Source: Punctularia strigosozonata HHB-11173 SS5 (taxonomy: Eukaryota > Basidiomycota > Agaricomycetes > Corticiales > Punctulariaceae). Taken from it: DNA of 64,000 bases. The notes below the pieces were generated by a model. That model was not told the origin of the DNA. It was given only the letters and a program-made list of their open reading frames with translations, and ran no database searches. Positions 1 to 11,605 of this stretch are shown here, piece by piece. The position numbers and the translations under genes are program-made. Each line of letters starts with the position of its first letter. Position 1 is the stretch's first letter. The stretch spans positions 1,329,314 to 1,393,313 of the forward strand of contig NW_006767442.1 of NCBI RefSeq assembly GCF_000264995.1. Reading direction: 5' to 3'.

Positions 1-496
1 ACTCCAGCTGCCTGGGCTACTACGCAAAGACAAAGACGTGGCCACTGGGCTACACATTACTATCTAGCTTTCTGCAACTACTCTATTCTTCACCGATCTC
101 GTCGTACTGGATGCCTGGGCGTAAGCGCAAGCAACATCCGTCGCATTCGGGCCGTCGACGCGGTAGAGATAACGATTCGTCATGGAACGAACCGGGGACA
201 TCGGACGCCTTCGACCCTTGCCTCTTCATTCAAGCCCATGAAGCGGACATTGTACGAGGACCGCAGGCTTGGAGCTCGGCCGCCGCGCTGGAACTCCGGG
301 TGGTCGACGGTGCGACAGCACCGGGAGAAGGACTGCTACGGTGGGGTGGCGAAGGCAATGAAAGGAAGCAGCATATGTGGGATGAGTACGGAGAAGGGGA
401 CGACGGGGTTCAAGACGCTGTATGGGTAGATAGGTACGCTGCAATCATGAAGACAGATGTTTTACTACTGGAGGACTGCGTAAACTGGTTCGCTGT
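1..496. other. Window edge, 5' flank of the first gene
   Basis: Short open frames of 60-130 codons overlap here on both strands. None has a recognisable domain and none joins cleanly by splice sites to the gene that follows. The stretch may be 5' untranslated region or an unresolved first exon. I see no repeat or RNA gene. Confidence 0.3.
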
Positions 497-1324
497 ATGA
501 CGAGGACCAGCTTGTTATGATTCGCTAGTTTCCCGTCGGACAAGGATACGACCACTTCTTCGTTTTGGGTCTGCCTGAGACGGCACGCTGAAGTATGTTT
601 CTACAGGTTCGATGCCCGCCTCCTTCTGGACACCTTGCCGGAGAATGATGGCACAACCACTACGCCGACTCATGAAGCCAGCGACGTGCTCGCCCGCGTC
701 GGCTGGGACGACCTTCCGTCGGACAGCGAGGACACGTTCTTCCTCGGGCCTTCCGAAATCGAGGACTATCGCCGCGAGAAACGGCGGCGCGTCCTCGCGG
801 AGAACCACGCTGCCCGCATGCGGGCCTTGCTCGAGGACGAACCAGAGGCAGAACCCGAGGAACGGTGGCTGAGCGACGAGGAGCCGGAGCCGCACCAGAA
901 GGAGCTGATGGACCGCACGGCGGGGCATCTCGTCGGCTCGCCCAACGCGGCGCAGCTCGAGATGAGGATACTCGCCAACCACGGAGCGGACCCGCGCTTT
1001 GCTTTCCTCAGAGGGCGGTGGAAGCGGGCTTGGGCGCTCACGAAGGCGCAGGCCGGCGCTGCAAAGAGGGAAAAGGAAATGGCAATGACCGTGCAGAAAC
1101 CCAACTTGGGCGGCCTCGCAGGATACGGGAGCGATAGCGATGAGGAGAGCGAGGTCGAGGACGTCGCGGCGGCAGTGGCGGGGAAATCAGAGCCGGATGA
1201 ACCGGCAGGTAGGGCTAACGAGGATGGAGACGAGGCCGTGAAAGAGGCCCGGCGAGCGCGAGCGAAAGAGTGGGCTGAAAAGCGGCGCGCGCAGAAAGCG
1301 AACCAGGCGGTAGATCCCTCGTAA
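497..1324 (+). CDS. Acidic, charged hypothetical protein
   Basis: The main exon (607-1324) encodes about 239 residues rich in Glu, Asp and Arg, with acidic clusters near GYGSDSDEE and a basic C-terminus. A short block LANHGADPRFAFLRGRW resembles the FAFL part of SURP/SWAP RNA-processing domains, but it is too short to assign. The exon begins after a CTACAG acceptor. I propose that it joins an ATG at 497 through an intron at about 515-606, because that restores the frame (MTRTSLFDARLLL); the 5' end is weak. The composition suggests a nuclear or RNA-associated protein, which is inference only. The gene runs towards the hydrolase array on the opposite strand. Confidence 0.5.
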
Positions 1325-1395
1325 CTGGGACCCGTGCGCGATGTAGATATGTGGATGCGTACATGCATAGGCTTGATACTACCACGTTCAAACGG

Positions 1396-3524
1396 TCATA
1401 CCCTTGTGAACCAAGCGTCGGCCCTCTCTTGTGCATTCTTGCCCCACCTCTGTCTGTCCGTAGTCTTCCCGACGACCGTGCCGATCAACCCGGCCCCCTC
1501 CACCCTCCCAGTCTCGTCCACGACGAACTCCACTGTCGCATCGCTCTCCGTCTCCCACATCCCGAACGCCGTCTTGTTTGCACCATATCCTTGCGGGAAT
1601 AGTGCGTCCATGGTGATGTTGAACGTGGTGCTGCTGTCCGCGTGCCTAACGAGACGCAAATGGCTGGACCAGAGCCGCGGCCACGCGGCGAGCAATTGAT
1701 TCGCCTTTTGCGAGGACGGCGGTGGGTTCGGCGATGCGGCATCGACCGACTCAAAGTCTTGGTGGACTTCATCGCAGTAGTGGGAAGAGCTCTTCGGGGC
1801 GCAGAGCGTGAAGGATCCGTAACCAGCATTGGTGTATGTCCCGGCGAAGATAGAGAGATCTATGCCCTCGGTCTCGACCTCGGATGAGGCTTCAACAGTA
1901 ACGTTGCGAGGACCCTGACTTCGGTGCACATCGAGCGCAGCTTTGGGGAACGGTCTACGCCATAGTCCGTGAGCACGCTGCAGGAGCCGATCATACATCA
2001 GGATGTGCTCACTCGTCTGCAGTAACCTTCAAAGCAGCTTGCAATATCTCCGTCGCCACGCGCATGGTCGCCAGCGATTTCTCGTCTGCGTTCGCGAGCA
2101 CCGCCAGACCGAGGTTATCGTTAGGGAAGAAGCCAACGAACGTCGATATCCCAGGGATACCGCCCGAGTGCCAGATGAGCTACGGAATCTCTTTCGATTA
2201 GTGATCATCGGGGGATATAGAGAAGGAAACTAACATCGCGTCCCATGTAGTGGTGCCTGAGCCAACCCATGCCGTAGCCTTGGATAGAGAGGTCATTGCT
2301 TTTCGTATAACCGTCTATGATCGCGGATGCCGTTGTTGCGGCTGCAAAGGCGGATTTCGGTATGACAACGACATTTGTATCTGGGTCAACTCCCTCGTTC
2401 ATGAGCATGCGTAACCAGCGTGACTAGAGAAGCGCGGATAAGAGGCGGATCACAAGGGATAGCAGCCTCACAGACCAGATCGGCCGCAGTGGTGATGACA
2501 CCTCCGGCACCGGCGCTAAGCTCCGCGATTTTCTTGCGTTCGAACCACCTAGGGATCCTTCGCCCATACTTGTTCCAGCTGTCGGAGAAGCGGCCGGTCT
2601 TAGCAGCCTGGTCCTGCGAGAACATGCTGTCGCTCATGTTTAACGGCTTGAAGACGCGTTCGACGACGAACTGCTCGTATGGCATGCCGGAGTACTTCGA
2701 TATGATGTAGGAGCCAACCATATACATCTGCACAAGGAATCAGCACCAACGAGTTTGGGGTAAACAAAGGAAGTTGACTGAGATCATACTTGATTATTGT
2801 ACGACCAGGTATGCCGGAGCTCGAAAGCGGCCCTGAGATCCTTCAGTCGGGAAACAACGTCCTTCGTGGTGTCTTCTGGACCATAGGAATAGTCGTGACC
2901 GGAAACCAAGCAATCATATCAGCCCTGCTTGCGAACGCCTACGAGCGTCGCCAACGTACCGCGGAAGACCAGAGACGTGGGACAGGATATCGCGTATGTT
3001 GGCCTTCTCCGTCGCCCACTCATCTTCGAGTTCCCATTCGCCCGGCAAGACAGCTTTCACTTTTGTTTCCCAGTCGAATAATCTGACGGAGGACGGGAGT
3101 GCTGTCGCGTTTCTCCCGGATGCAAAGTCGTCGATCAATATGCCCATAGATGCGGAAAGGAATGCCTTGGAGCACGATGCGATAGTGAATAACGTCTATG
3201 ATGATCAGGGCAAGGGGACCCATTAGACTGCATCGTTCAACGCCAGCATCGTAGACTCACATCGGGCTCCATATCATCGCCCTGCTCCGTTCGAATGCCC
3301 CATGCACCGAGCTCCACTTCCCCATCGGGCCGCACAACAGCAACTGAGATCCCAGAGATAGTCTCATTAGCCAGAACCTCCTGCACGAACGAACCAAATC
3401 TCTCGTCGATGATCTTGCTCTCGCTCGGAGTATCGAGAACAAGCGGCTGCTGTGTAGTCCCATACACGCCGGCGAAGTGAGGGACCACGCTCAGCAACAG
3501 CGCAAACCGAGCAACGTGAAGCAT
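1396..3524 (-). CDS. Serine beta-lactamase-like hydrolase, tandem copy 1
   Basis: Serine hydrolase of the beta-lactamase/transpeptidase-like family (penicillin-binding fold, Pfam Beta-lactamase), about 600 residues over several exons. The start at 3524 gives a signal peptide (MLHVARFALLLSVVPHFAGVYG-like), so the protein is predicted secreted. The catalytic SxxK is SCSK (IASCSKAF, near 3165), YxN is YNN (near 2800), and the KTG-equivalent is HSG (WHSGGIPG, near 2150). A C-terminal beta-rich domain (1396 to about 1890) carries GTYTNAGYGSFTLC followed by SSHYC. Exon 1 ends at 3261 (EPD) and exon 2 starts near 3195. Related fungal proteins act as esterases or peptidases, but the substrate here is unknown. 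It is the most diverged of the four copies. Confidence 0.85.
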
Positions 3525-4009
3525 CCGGCGTGCGCGAGTCGACGAGTGGTATGAGCAACTCAATTTGAGCGAGCACCAGCCGCGGAAATAGTGCGTTATC
3601 AAATGTATTTAGCCTGCGCCGTATGGACGCTGGAGTCAAAACCGCAGAGTCGCAGCTCTGGCGACTAAATTGTGGGAGCGAACATGAACGAACCGAACCG
3701 GGACAACAATTCAATCTTTCGTGCCACCGCCGTACAACCTTCGCTTCCTGACAGTTGCCTTCTCAGCCTTACTGCGCTGTGCCAATGTGATCGATGATCT
3801 TGACGCTACGTCGCAATATCGTATTTTCGTGCATATTGACTTTGTCAGGATGGGAATATTGATTCACAAGGCTAGAGCGACTGAAACGATATTACAGAGG
3901 GAGTCAGGACTTCGAGCGGTCCCGGGTTTTTGGCCAAGAAGTGCGATTGTTGTGCGCATCGAAGAGTATCTGAGCACTGCGATCGATGTCCGTTTTGAAT
4001 TGCCTCCCC
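3525..4009. other. Intergenic, promoter of hydrolase copy 1
   Basis: This stretch separates the start of copy 1 from the stop of copy 2. I see no coding exon, no clear TATA box, and no copy of the GTCA-N8-TGAC block found upstream of copies 3 and 4. Confidence 0.4.
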
Positions 4010-6140
4010 TCACTCGCGACACTGGCACGATCCTCCGGCGCTGGCGTGAGGGCGGCGCCTCTCAGGCACTTTCGCCATCCACGCATCCGCCCGCTCCTGC
4101 ACCGTCCCGCCCGCCCGCATCCTGTTCGTCACCTCTCCTGCCACCCCAAACAGCCCGAATCCAATCACCTGACCCTGCAGATTCCGCACAAACTCGGCCG
4201 TCGTCATCCCCTCTCCGAGTTTCATCATCTCGAACGGCGATGTGTCCTTGCCGTAGCCTTGCGGGTACAGGGTCGTGAAGCGGACGTCGAACACGTTCTC
4301 GTTGTCGGAATGCTGGGTGAAGCGGATGTGGCTGGACCATACGCGAGCCGAGGCGGCGAGGAGCTGCGGCGTGTCCCCCAACGACCCGTCGACGGTCGAG
4401 AAATTGGATATCACATCGTGACAGTACGACGACGAGCTTCCCGGAGCACAGAGGTTGAAAGTGCCATAGCCTGGATCGGAGTACGTTCCCGCCAGATCCA
4501 TGAGGGATATCGCCTGAGCGCGTCCTGCCGTCCGCGACTGCATAGGCATAGAGGCGGTGCTGTCTTCAGGGTCAGTTTGCCTGGAGCTTACTGATGAGGA
4601 AACCCTAGTGCGAGACTATTGTTGGACGTACCCGTCTGTCAGTTGCCCAACTATCGAAGTTATAATCTGCCCTCCTATCGCGATCGTGGCGTCAGACTTG
4701 TTGTCAGCATTCGCGAGCACGACGACAGCTGTGTTGATCTCGGGGAAAAGGGCAGCGAGTGCCGATACGCCTGGGATTGCACCAGCATGCCATATCATCT
4801 TCGTGACAGCTCAGTATAAAATAATTCTGAAAGCGATGAAGAACCTACATCCATTCCGTAGAACGTGTTCCTCATCCAGCCGAGACCGTAAACCATGACC
4901 GGGGCGATTTGGAATCCGGGGAGAGCTGGAATAATGGACGCCGGCGAGGTCACGGCATCGTACGTCGACTGAGGGAGGATCCTCTTGTTTGTGACCGGAT
5001 CGACTCCTTGGTGCAAGAACATTTGCAGCCATCGCGACTGATCGGATTCGACTGAGCGTCCGGGCTTTCGTGTAATAAAGAGACGAATGCTTACCAGGTC
5101 CGCCACGTTCGTGATGCAACCGCCGCCACCGGCGCTGATGGGCGCAATCTGGTCGTCGATCGCGTGGGGGATGCGTCGGCCGGAGGTCTCGAAAGACTGC
5201 GAGAACTTCCCTGTTGCTTCCGCATTCTTCGGCGAGTAGGTGCTGTCCTGCATCCCAAGCGGCTTGAATATGCGCTCGGTAACGAAATCCTCGTAGGACA
5301 TTCCAGAGTATTTCTTGATGATGTGCGTTCCGGTCATGTACATCTAGTGAACGAGTTAATTAGGAAGGGCATTTTAGCAGCATTCACATGCACTGTACGT
5401 GCCATGTTACTGTACAACCAGGAGTGCCGAAGTCCCGTCGACGTCCTGAGATGGCGAAGACGAGCGACGATATCCGGGGGCGATTCCTCCCGGAAATGCG
5501 ATTGGGAGTGACTAATGAAAAGGTAAATTCAGAACGGCATACTTACGATGACGAGGGAGAATATGCAGCTTACTCCGGAAGTCCAGTGGAATGGGACAGC
5601 AGGTCGCGCACATTGGTACCGTTTTCGGAGCATGCGTTATCGAGCCCCCAGTCCTCGGGCAGGAGCGCATCGATCTTCGTTTCCAAGTCGAACACCTCGA
5701 TCGACGGTGGCAGCGAGGTAACGTTCGTCCCTTTGGCAAAGTCATCCATCAGGATGCCCATCGAGGCCGACACGAACGCTTTCGACACCGAGGCAACAGC
5801 CATGAGAGTCTGCGAAGAGAGAAGTAAACGGGAAAAGGTGCTTTAGCATCGTTGGCCCCGATCGTATTGACATCGAACTTACGTCGGGGGTGAAGGCATC
5901 ACCACTTTCAGTGCGCTCGCCCCAGCCACCGGTTTCGATAACGCCGTCCGGGCGGACGATGCCCACCGAGAGCCCGTGGATAGTGTGGTTCACAAGCATT
6001 TCCTCGATATATTTCCCAAAATTGTCATCGATCACCGGAAAACCGACCTGCATGGGTTGCTGCGAGCGGAATTCGGCACGAGCGACCGCGACGGCACAGA
6101 GGAGAGTCCATCCTGCAGTTTTCTTCCTGAAGCTGAACAT
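4010..6140 (-). CDS. Serine beta-lactamase-like hydrolase, tandem copy 2
   Basis: Second paralogue with the same exon layout. I chose the start at 6140 (MFSFRKKTAGWTLLCAVAVA) because it begins a signal peptide and aligns with copy 3; a TATA-like ATATTTAAAG lies about 50 bp upstream. Catalytic motifs are SVSK (ASVSKAFVSASMG, near 5775), YSN (WLYSNM, near 5410) and HAG (WHAGAIPG, near 4790). The C-terminal domain carries GTYSDPGYGTFNLC and SSSYC, matching copies 1 and 3, and ends in a short polar extension (HASAGGSCQCRE). Predicted to be secreted and catalytically competent. Substrate unknown. Confidence 0.87.
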
Positions 6141-8781
6141 CTGATGAGTGTAGGCGAGGATGTGCTGGGCTGGAAGGCGAGCAAAGGCCGACTTTAAATA
6201 TCCCAGAGGTTGAGCCATGACCCGACCAAGCTCCATGAGCCACAGTCGAATCCCCAAAACCATCTCTTCGCTCTTCGTCTCTGGACGGCGTGGCGTGCGC
6301 ATGACGCGGGGAAAGAACGCGGCCGTTGTTGTGCGCCGCGGGGCGCGCGCATGGATAACGCTGAATGGAAGCCAGGTTGACGCGCTTTCCGATAGCTGGC
6401 CTCGACTCAGGCGTCAGCATCTCTTAGAGAAGGAATAGAATATGGGGGTGACAGGAGAGTGACCGGATACGCTTCCTCCAGCGAGCGTACATTAGTGAAC
6501 AGAGCGCTGAGGTTACTTCTTTCGAAGAGCCGTATCGTTTCCGGTGCGGGGTTTGGTAGGCCATACTTCGTGGAGCTACCCCGATTTGATCCCGCTCAAG
6601 CCCGGTGCGGGAGGTATCGATCTAGTTCTAGCATAAGGACGACGCAACGAGGACGACAAACGATTGTAGAGCGTACCTCTAGGACAATCGCTGACCGGAA
6701 TGAGTGACAAGCAACCACGCCACAACGATTCGCGTTCTTTCCCAAACGTTAAAGAAAGCCATGGAGGCTCGGTATAGCGGCTGACTGACGTCGCCACTGT
6801 AGAGAGAAGACGTGCAGCGGCCGCTAAGGAAGGCGCGGGCCAGTATAATACGTTCAGAAAGGGAAGGGGAGCGAAGAAGCGGCCGCTGCAAACTGTGATT
6901 TGCACGGCCTGCGAGTATATGGACGCGATGTAGACGAGTTGGAACACAGCGAAGACGAGGGTGTGCAGCGCTTCTGACTGCGAAAGTCGTCAACAAAATC
7001 CCCTAATCACAAACAAAATGGATCGATCGAGAAGTAACGGCAAGTGGCGGAGCGTCCTGAGACGGTCAAGGCTGTGATGACGGCCTCGATTATGGATGTG
7101 GGAATATGATAATCCGTGTACGGGTAGATACCCAGTTCATGAACACGCACGATGAGCAAGATCAAAACTAGACGCATATTTCAGCATGAACCTCCATGTA
7201 TATGTGCTTTGACTACTGACCAGATCAGCCGCAGCGATATCCCTCACAGCTAAAGGTCGGGTGTGCTGACCTTCACCAACCGGTACGGCTGCCGCAATGT
7301 TCTCCAGCCAGTCGTTTTCCAAAGGTTCGAGCAGCGAGTACATGCCTTCCGTCCAACCTCGAGCGCGATAAGTACGAGGAGGCGCGTACTCGACCACAGA
7401 ACAAGACTCGACAAAACGCAGGCCTGACGTCGCATCCGTCCGTCGAGGCATCCACCGAGAAAAACCGTTGGTTGCATCATACAAACATGTCAGCAAGGGG
7501 GACCGCCAGTTCAGTCTCGACTTCGCGAGCAATTGATCAAAACCGCGTAATCTCGGACCCCTGCGAAGTAAGAACCATGCATCGACAAGTGTGTCATAGT
7601 CCTTGAAAGTCGTGGTGCGATTCAAGCGAGCACAGTCACATTTGGTCGGATGCCAACGAGTCGTGTCGATTCTGGCAGTGGCAGGGAAAAGACACTGGAC
7701 AGAGAGAGAAAGAGATAATGCACGTGATGCGTCAATGAGGGGCGCTCCGAGCTGCTCCGAGTCCGAATCAGGCTAGATCTCTTCCTCGTTTGACCTCGTT
7801 GCAGGAGTTGCACAGCTGCACTAGCGACAATTGATTTCTGCGGATCTGCCTGAAATCCCACATTGAAACGAGAGGTGTCGCATTGTTGCGCTTCGTTCCT
7901 GTCGTTCGACCCGCATATGGTATTCATTTTGCATGAAGACAGAGACCCACCGACCGCGTGCCCTACACGTCTTTCGGCATCTAACTCTGAGTTAAAAGGA
8001 TAAAATACCATCAAGACATCTTTCTTTTCTCTACTTGTGCATCTACAACTACCCTTACCCGCTTGAGCACCCAGACGCGCCCCCTGAATCAGCCCTGTGA
8101 TTCGAATAAGAGATCTTTGGGACAACATCTGGAAAACGACAACACGACATGAAGACAGAACCTCGTTGGAACTCATAACTACTTCTCCAAAATTGACTTG
8201 GACCGGAAGGATGCCGTTAAAGCGCGCATAAAGGCTTCGATGCCTCCAATGTATAAACAGCAACATACATTCCCTCTGAATGATTACAGCAAGTGCTGTC
8301 GATGAGCCGTAGCAGTCAGTTTTTCCTTTTCCTTCCACTGAGATGCATGCTTGGTTTCTGTTACAGAATTCCAAGGATTCCTCTCCTGCACGGCAGGCTT
8401 ACAGATTGGGTGGATCAACAGGATTCCCAGCGGATTGACTGCCTCAGGCCTCATCCTGACCGCTTTCGCCCCGTCTTCGCCCCGTCTCTCGTTCCTCTTG
8501 TTCAGTATTCATTATAACATCACCGCATCGCGTATTCTACCTAAGCATATATTGTCGCGTCAGCTTGTTCGTCCGAGTTACTGTTCCCGACGATGTCGGT
8601 TTTTTTTCACGCATCCGAGCCCTCAATATACACACTCCCTTCCTATCTAATTTGACCAACAAATGAGCCAAGAATTTATCCCTGCTATCGTTACATTTGA
8701 TCGCTCCGTATATATGTCGCTATTCATGTCCGATGTCCAACCATAGCGTTTGGGCACTATGACCTTGCCGTGTGGTCCCGT
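6141..8781. other. Gap inside the hydrolase array
   Basis: A 2.6 kb gap between copies 2 and 3, much longer than the other spacers. It contains the TATA-like element of copy 2 at 6191-6203 and long minus-strand open frames at 7137-7625 and 7622-8374 with no recognised domain. The first of these may hold a decayed hydrolase fragment (listed separately). I see no transposase and no terminal repeats. Confidence 0.4.
7180..7480 (-). pseudogene. Possible decayed fragment of a hydrolase copy
   Basis: The minus-strand frame reads DIAAADL directly before a GTCAGT donor-like sequence near 7222. In all four intact copies the conserved (I)TTAADL block sits exactly at an exon end before a GT donor. About 25 codons upstream is a weak IAAAVPVGEG stretch where the intact copies have (V/I)AELCAGGGG. 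No active-site motif is left. The match is short, so the call is tentative; the alternative is an unrelated spurious frame. Confidence 0.25.
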
Positions 8782-10919
8782 CTATAGCTCCTCGTGCGCC
8801 ACTGCACGATCCCTGTGCTCCTTGACGAACCATGCGTCTGCCCTTTCCTGCACCGTCTTCCCCGTCCTCATCCGCTCTGTCGCGCCTCCCGTCGCCCCGA
8901 ACAAGCCAAACCCAATGACCTCCCCCTTGACTTCGTCTATCACGAACTCGGCCGTGATCTGACCCCTGCCCATGTTGACCGTCTCGAACGGCGTTGCGTC
9001 CGCACCGTACCCGCGCGGGTACAGGTTCGTAAAGTGCACATTAAACTTGCCGGGTTTCCCAGTACGCGGAACGAGACGGATATGGTCCGACCATACGCGG
9101 TCGGTGGCCCCGAGCAGCTGCGACCCACGATCAGACGCGTTCTTGGAAACCGCGTCCACGACCGCAAAGTCCGCTGCGACAGCGCCGCAGTAGTCAGAAT
9201 CGCTCTCGGCCGCGCAGAGGTCGAACGTTCCGTAACCCGGATCCGTGTATCTCCCTGCGAACTGTACGAGAGATTCCGTCACCGGCGTGCGTTCTGTCTC
9301 TGTCGGCTCCTTCTTCGGCTTCTGAGCGGGTGTGGCGTCTCCCTGTTTAGCACTTCATTCGTCATGTCAGGCACCGCAGCTTCTCCGCGATACGGCGGAG
9401 ATAACTTACTCGTCCAGCGGCTGCCTGAGTATCGCTTTCACTACTCGGGCCCCGATGCGCAATGCCGACGTTGACTTGCTGTCGGCGTTGGCGAGGATGA
9501 CGACTCCGGCGTTGATTTGAGGGAAGAAGGACACGAGCGCGGACACGCCCGGGATAGCACCGGCGTGCCATATCATCTGCATGTCGTATGAGTGGAATGA
9601 TGGACCAAACAATAATCAATTACGAACATCAAGGCCGCTGTACGAGTTCCTGAGCCAGCCTAGGCCATAATTCAGCACCGGCACTTCCATGAACCCAGGG
9701 AGAGCTGGAACAATGGAAGTCGGCGCGATCACGGCATCGTAGACCGACTTCGGCAAGACCGTGGTGTTCGTATCGGGGTTAACTCCCTGATGGAGGAACA
9801 TACGCAACCATTGCGCCTGCCAGGAAGTTGTGAGTGCTCCTGCATCGGAACGTGACCCTCGATGAAGGGTGCGCTCACCAAGTCCGCCGCGGTAGTGATC
9901 GTGCCTCCTCCCCCTGCACAAATGTCTGCAATCTCGTCGTTGATCAGACGCGGGATGCGCCGGCCATGGCTCGTGAAGGACTGCGAGAATCGTCCCGTCT
10001 TTTCTGCCTGCGAAGGCGAGTAGGTGCTGTCCTTCATTCCGAGCGGCTTGAATATCCGCTCGGAGACGAAGTCCTCGTACGACATTCCCGAGTACTTGGC
10101 GATGATGTGCGTTCCGGTCATGTACATCTAGGTTCGGAAGTAAAAAATGGTGAGCGGAAGTATCCAGCACGCCGAACAGTACCATCAACGCACTACATTG
10201 CTATACAACCAACTGTGCCGAATACCCGACGTAGACCTTAGATGCTTCATACGAGCAATGATATCCTTGGGCGTCTCACTGCGGGTGTGAGAGTGGGGAT
10301 GGCTGTCAACGGTACCAGATCAGACTACCGTCCCATCATGGAAACGCAACACAAGTAGCGTACTCGGGCATTCCGGTGTGATGGGCAAATAAGTCGCGCA
10401 AATTGACGCCGTCGGTCGCACACCGATCGTCGAGCTCCCACTCATCGGGCAAGAGTGCTGTGAGCTTGGTATCCCAGTCGAAGACCTCGATAGACGCAGG
10501 AAGCGCCGTCACGTTCGTCCCTTTCGCAAAATCATCCATCATGATACCCATTGCGGCAGGTACGAACGCCTTCGACACCGACGCAACAGCTGTCAGAGTC
10601 TAACGCAAGAATTCGCGAATACAGGGGCACATGAGCGCCAATCCGGGAATACGTCTGGGCCGGGACTTACTGTGTCTTCAAAAGGATCGCCTGCTTCTGT
10701 ACGGATGCCCCAGCCTCCAAGCTCAACACCGCCATCCGGACGAATAACGGCCATCGAAATGCCAGGGATGGTATCGCTCGCCAGAACTCCTTCCACGAAC
10801 GTCCCAAATGCGGAGTCGAGGACGGGCGCATAGTCATTCAGCGGCTTCTGCGTCGTGTTGGCGCTCACGATTATGCTCCAGAGCAAAACCCAGCCTGCGC
10901 GACCTTTAGGCGGATACAT
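8782..10919 (-). CDS. Serine beta-lactamase-like hydrolase, tandem copy 3
   Basis: Third paralogue. It starts at 10919 with a signal peptide (MYPPKGRAGWVLLWSIIVSA). The catalytic motifs are SVSK (in the exon 10336-10578), YSN (WLYSNVV, near 10205) and HAG (WHAGAIPGVSALVSFFP, near 9560). The C-terminal domain has GRYTDPGYGTFDLC with a second cysteine in SDYC. Exon ends fall at the same positions as in copies 2 and 4. Upstream lie a TATA-like TACTTCAAGA near 11000 and the GTCA-N8-TGAC block. Predicted to be secreted and active; function otherwise unknown. Confidence 0.87.
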
Positions 10920-11605
10920 CGTAGCAGTAGTAGTGACCGGCCCTAGATCCAGTCTCCAAGGAGGCTCGCTGTCGAGAAAGCGACGTGGAGGTCAGTTCTT
11001 GAAGTAGTCTGGGGTCCAGGGCTTCGCCCCGGGTCGTCAAATCACCATGACAAGCCTGCATTGCAGAACGCGCCGTGGTAGCCTGACCGCGGGCGCGCGC
11101 GCTAGTAACGCGGGGAGGAAGCGGGGGAAGCGTGCGAACGTTCTCATCCATCGAGGATCCGGACGTGCGGCCCGGGCCGACCTACCCAATGGGATAGCGG
11201 CAAGACGGCGGCTGGTACGCAACCTGACCTTGGTCTCGTTGACTCGTGGAGAAGGGTCTCGGAACCAAACGCACGAAACCGGTAAACGCGATTTCAATCA
11301 GATCGTTCACAATGAGTTTGCCAAACTGTTGAAGCGATCCGCGTACTCCTGCTGGATACACTTCGATCATACGACACGTTGGTGGCATTACGGTTCGATG
11401 CATGATGCATTCTCGACACGAAGGAACTGATCATGCGCGTTGATATGCACGAGGAACCTGCCCCGAACCCTAACATGTCGGACTGAAGCTGCCCAGTGGG
11501 GCATATGCTCGCCCTGTTCTGGCAGTCCAAGCCATTCTTTGCAACCGGATCACGCAATCCCCCTTGTCCGATCGCGCCGCTGGGACGGAAAGGATTCACT
11601 TACAG
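10920..11605. other. Intergenic between hydrolase copies 3 and 4
   Basis: This is the promoter region of copy 3. Blocks similar to the copy 4 promoter include the GTCA-N8-TGAC block, a GAACRTTCSCACGC block near 11130 and a TACTTCAAGA element near 11000. There are no coding exons that I can support. Confidence 0.5.
11036..11051 (-). promoter_or_regulatory. Conserved promoter block of hydrolase copy 3
   Basis: The plus strand reads GTCAAATCACCATGAC, about 120 bp upstream of the copy 3 start. The ends GTCA and TGAC form an inverted pair around 8 bases. The same 16 bp with one change lies upstream of copy 4. The layout suits a dimeric regulator, which is inference. Confidence 0.45.

Noticed and set aside
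7622-8374. 250-codon minus-strand frame in the hydrolase gap
   Set aside because: No motif, no splice support, odd composition and no match to the array genes; treated as chance.
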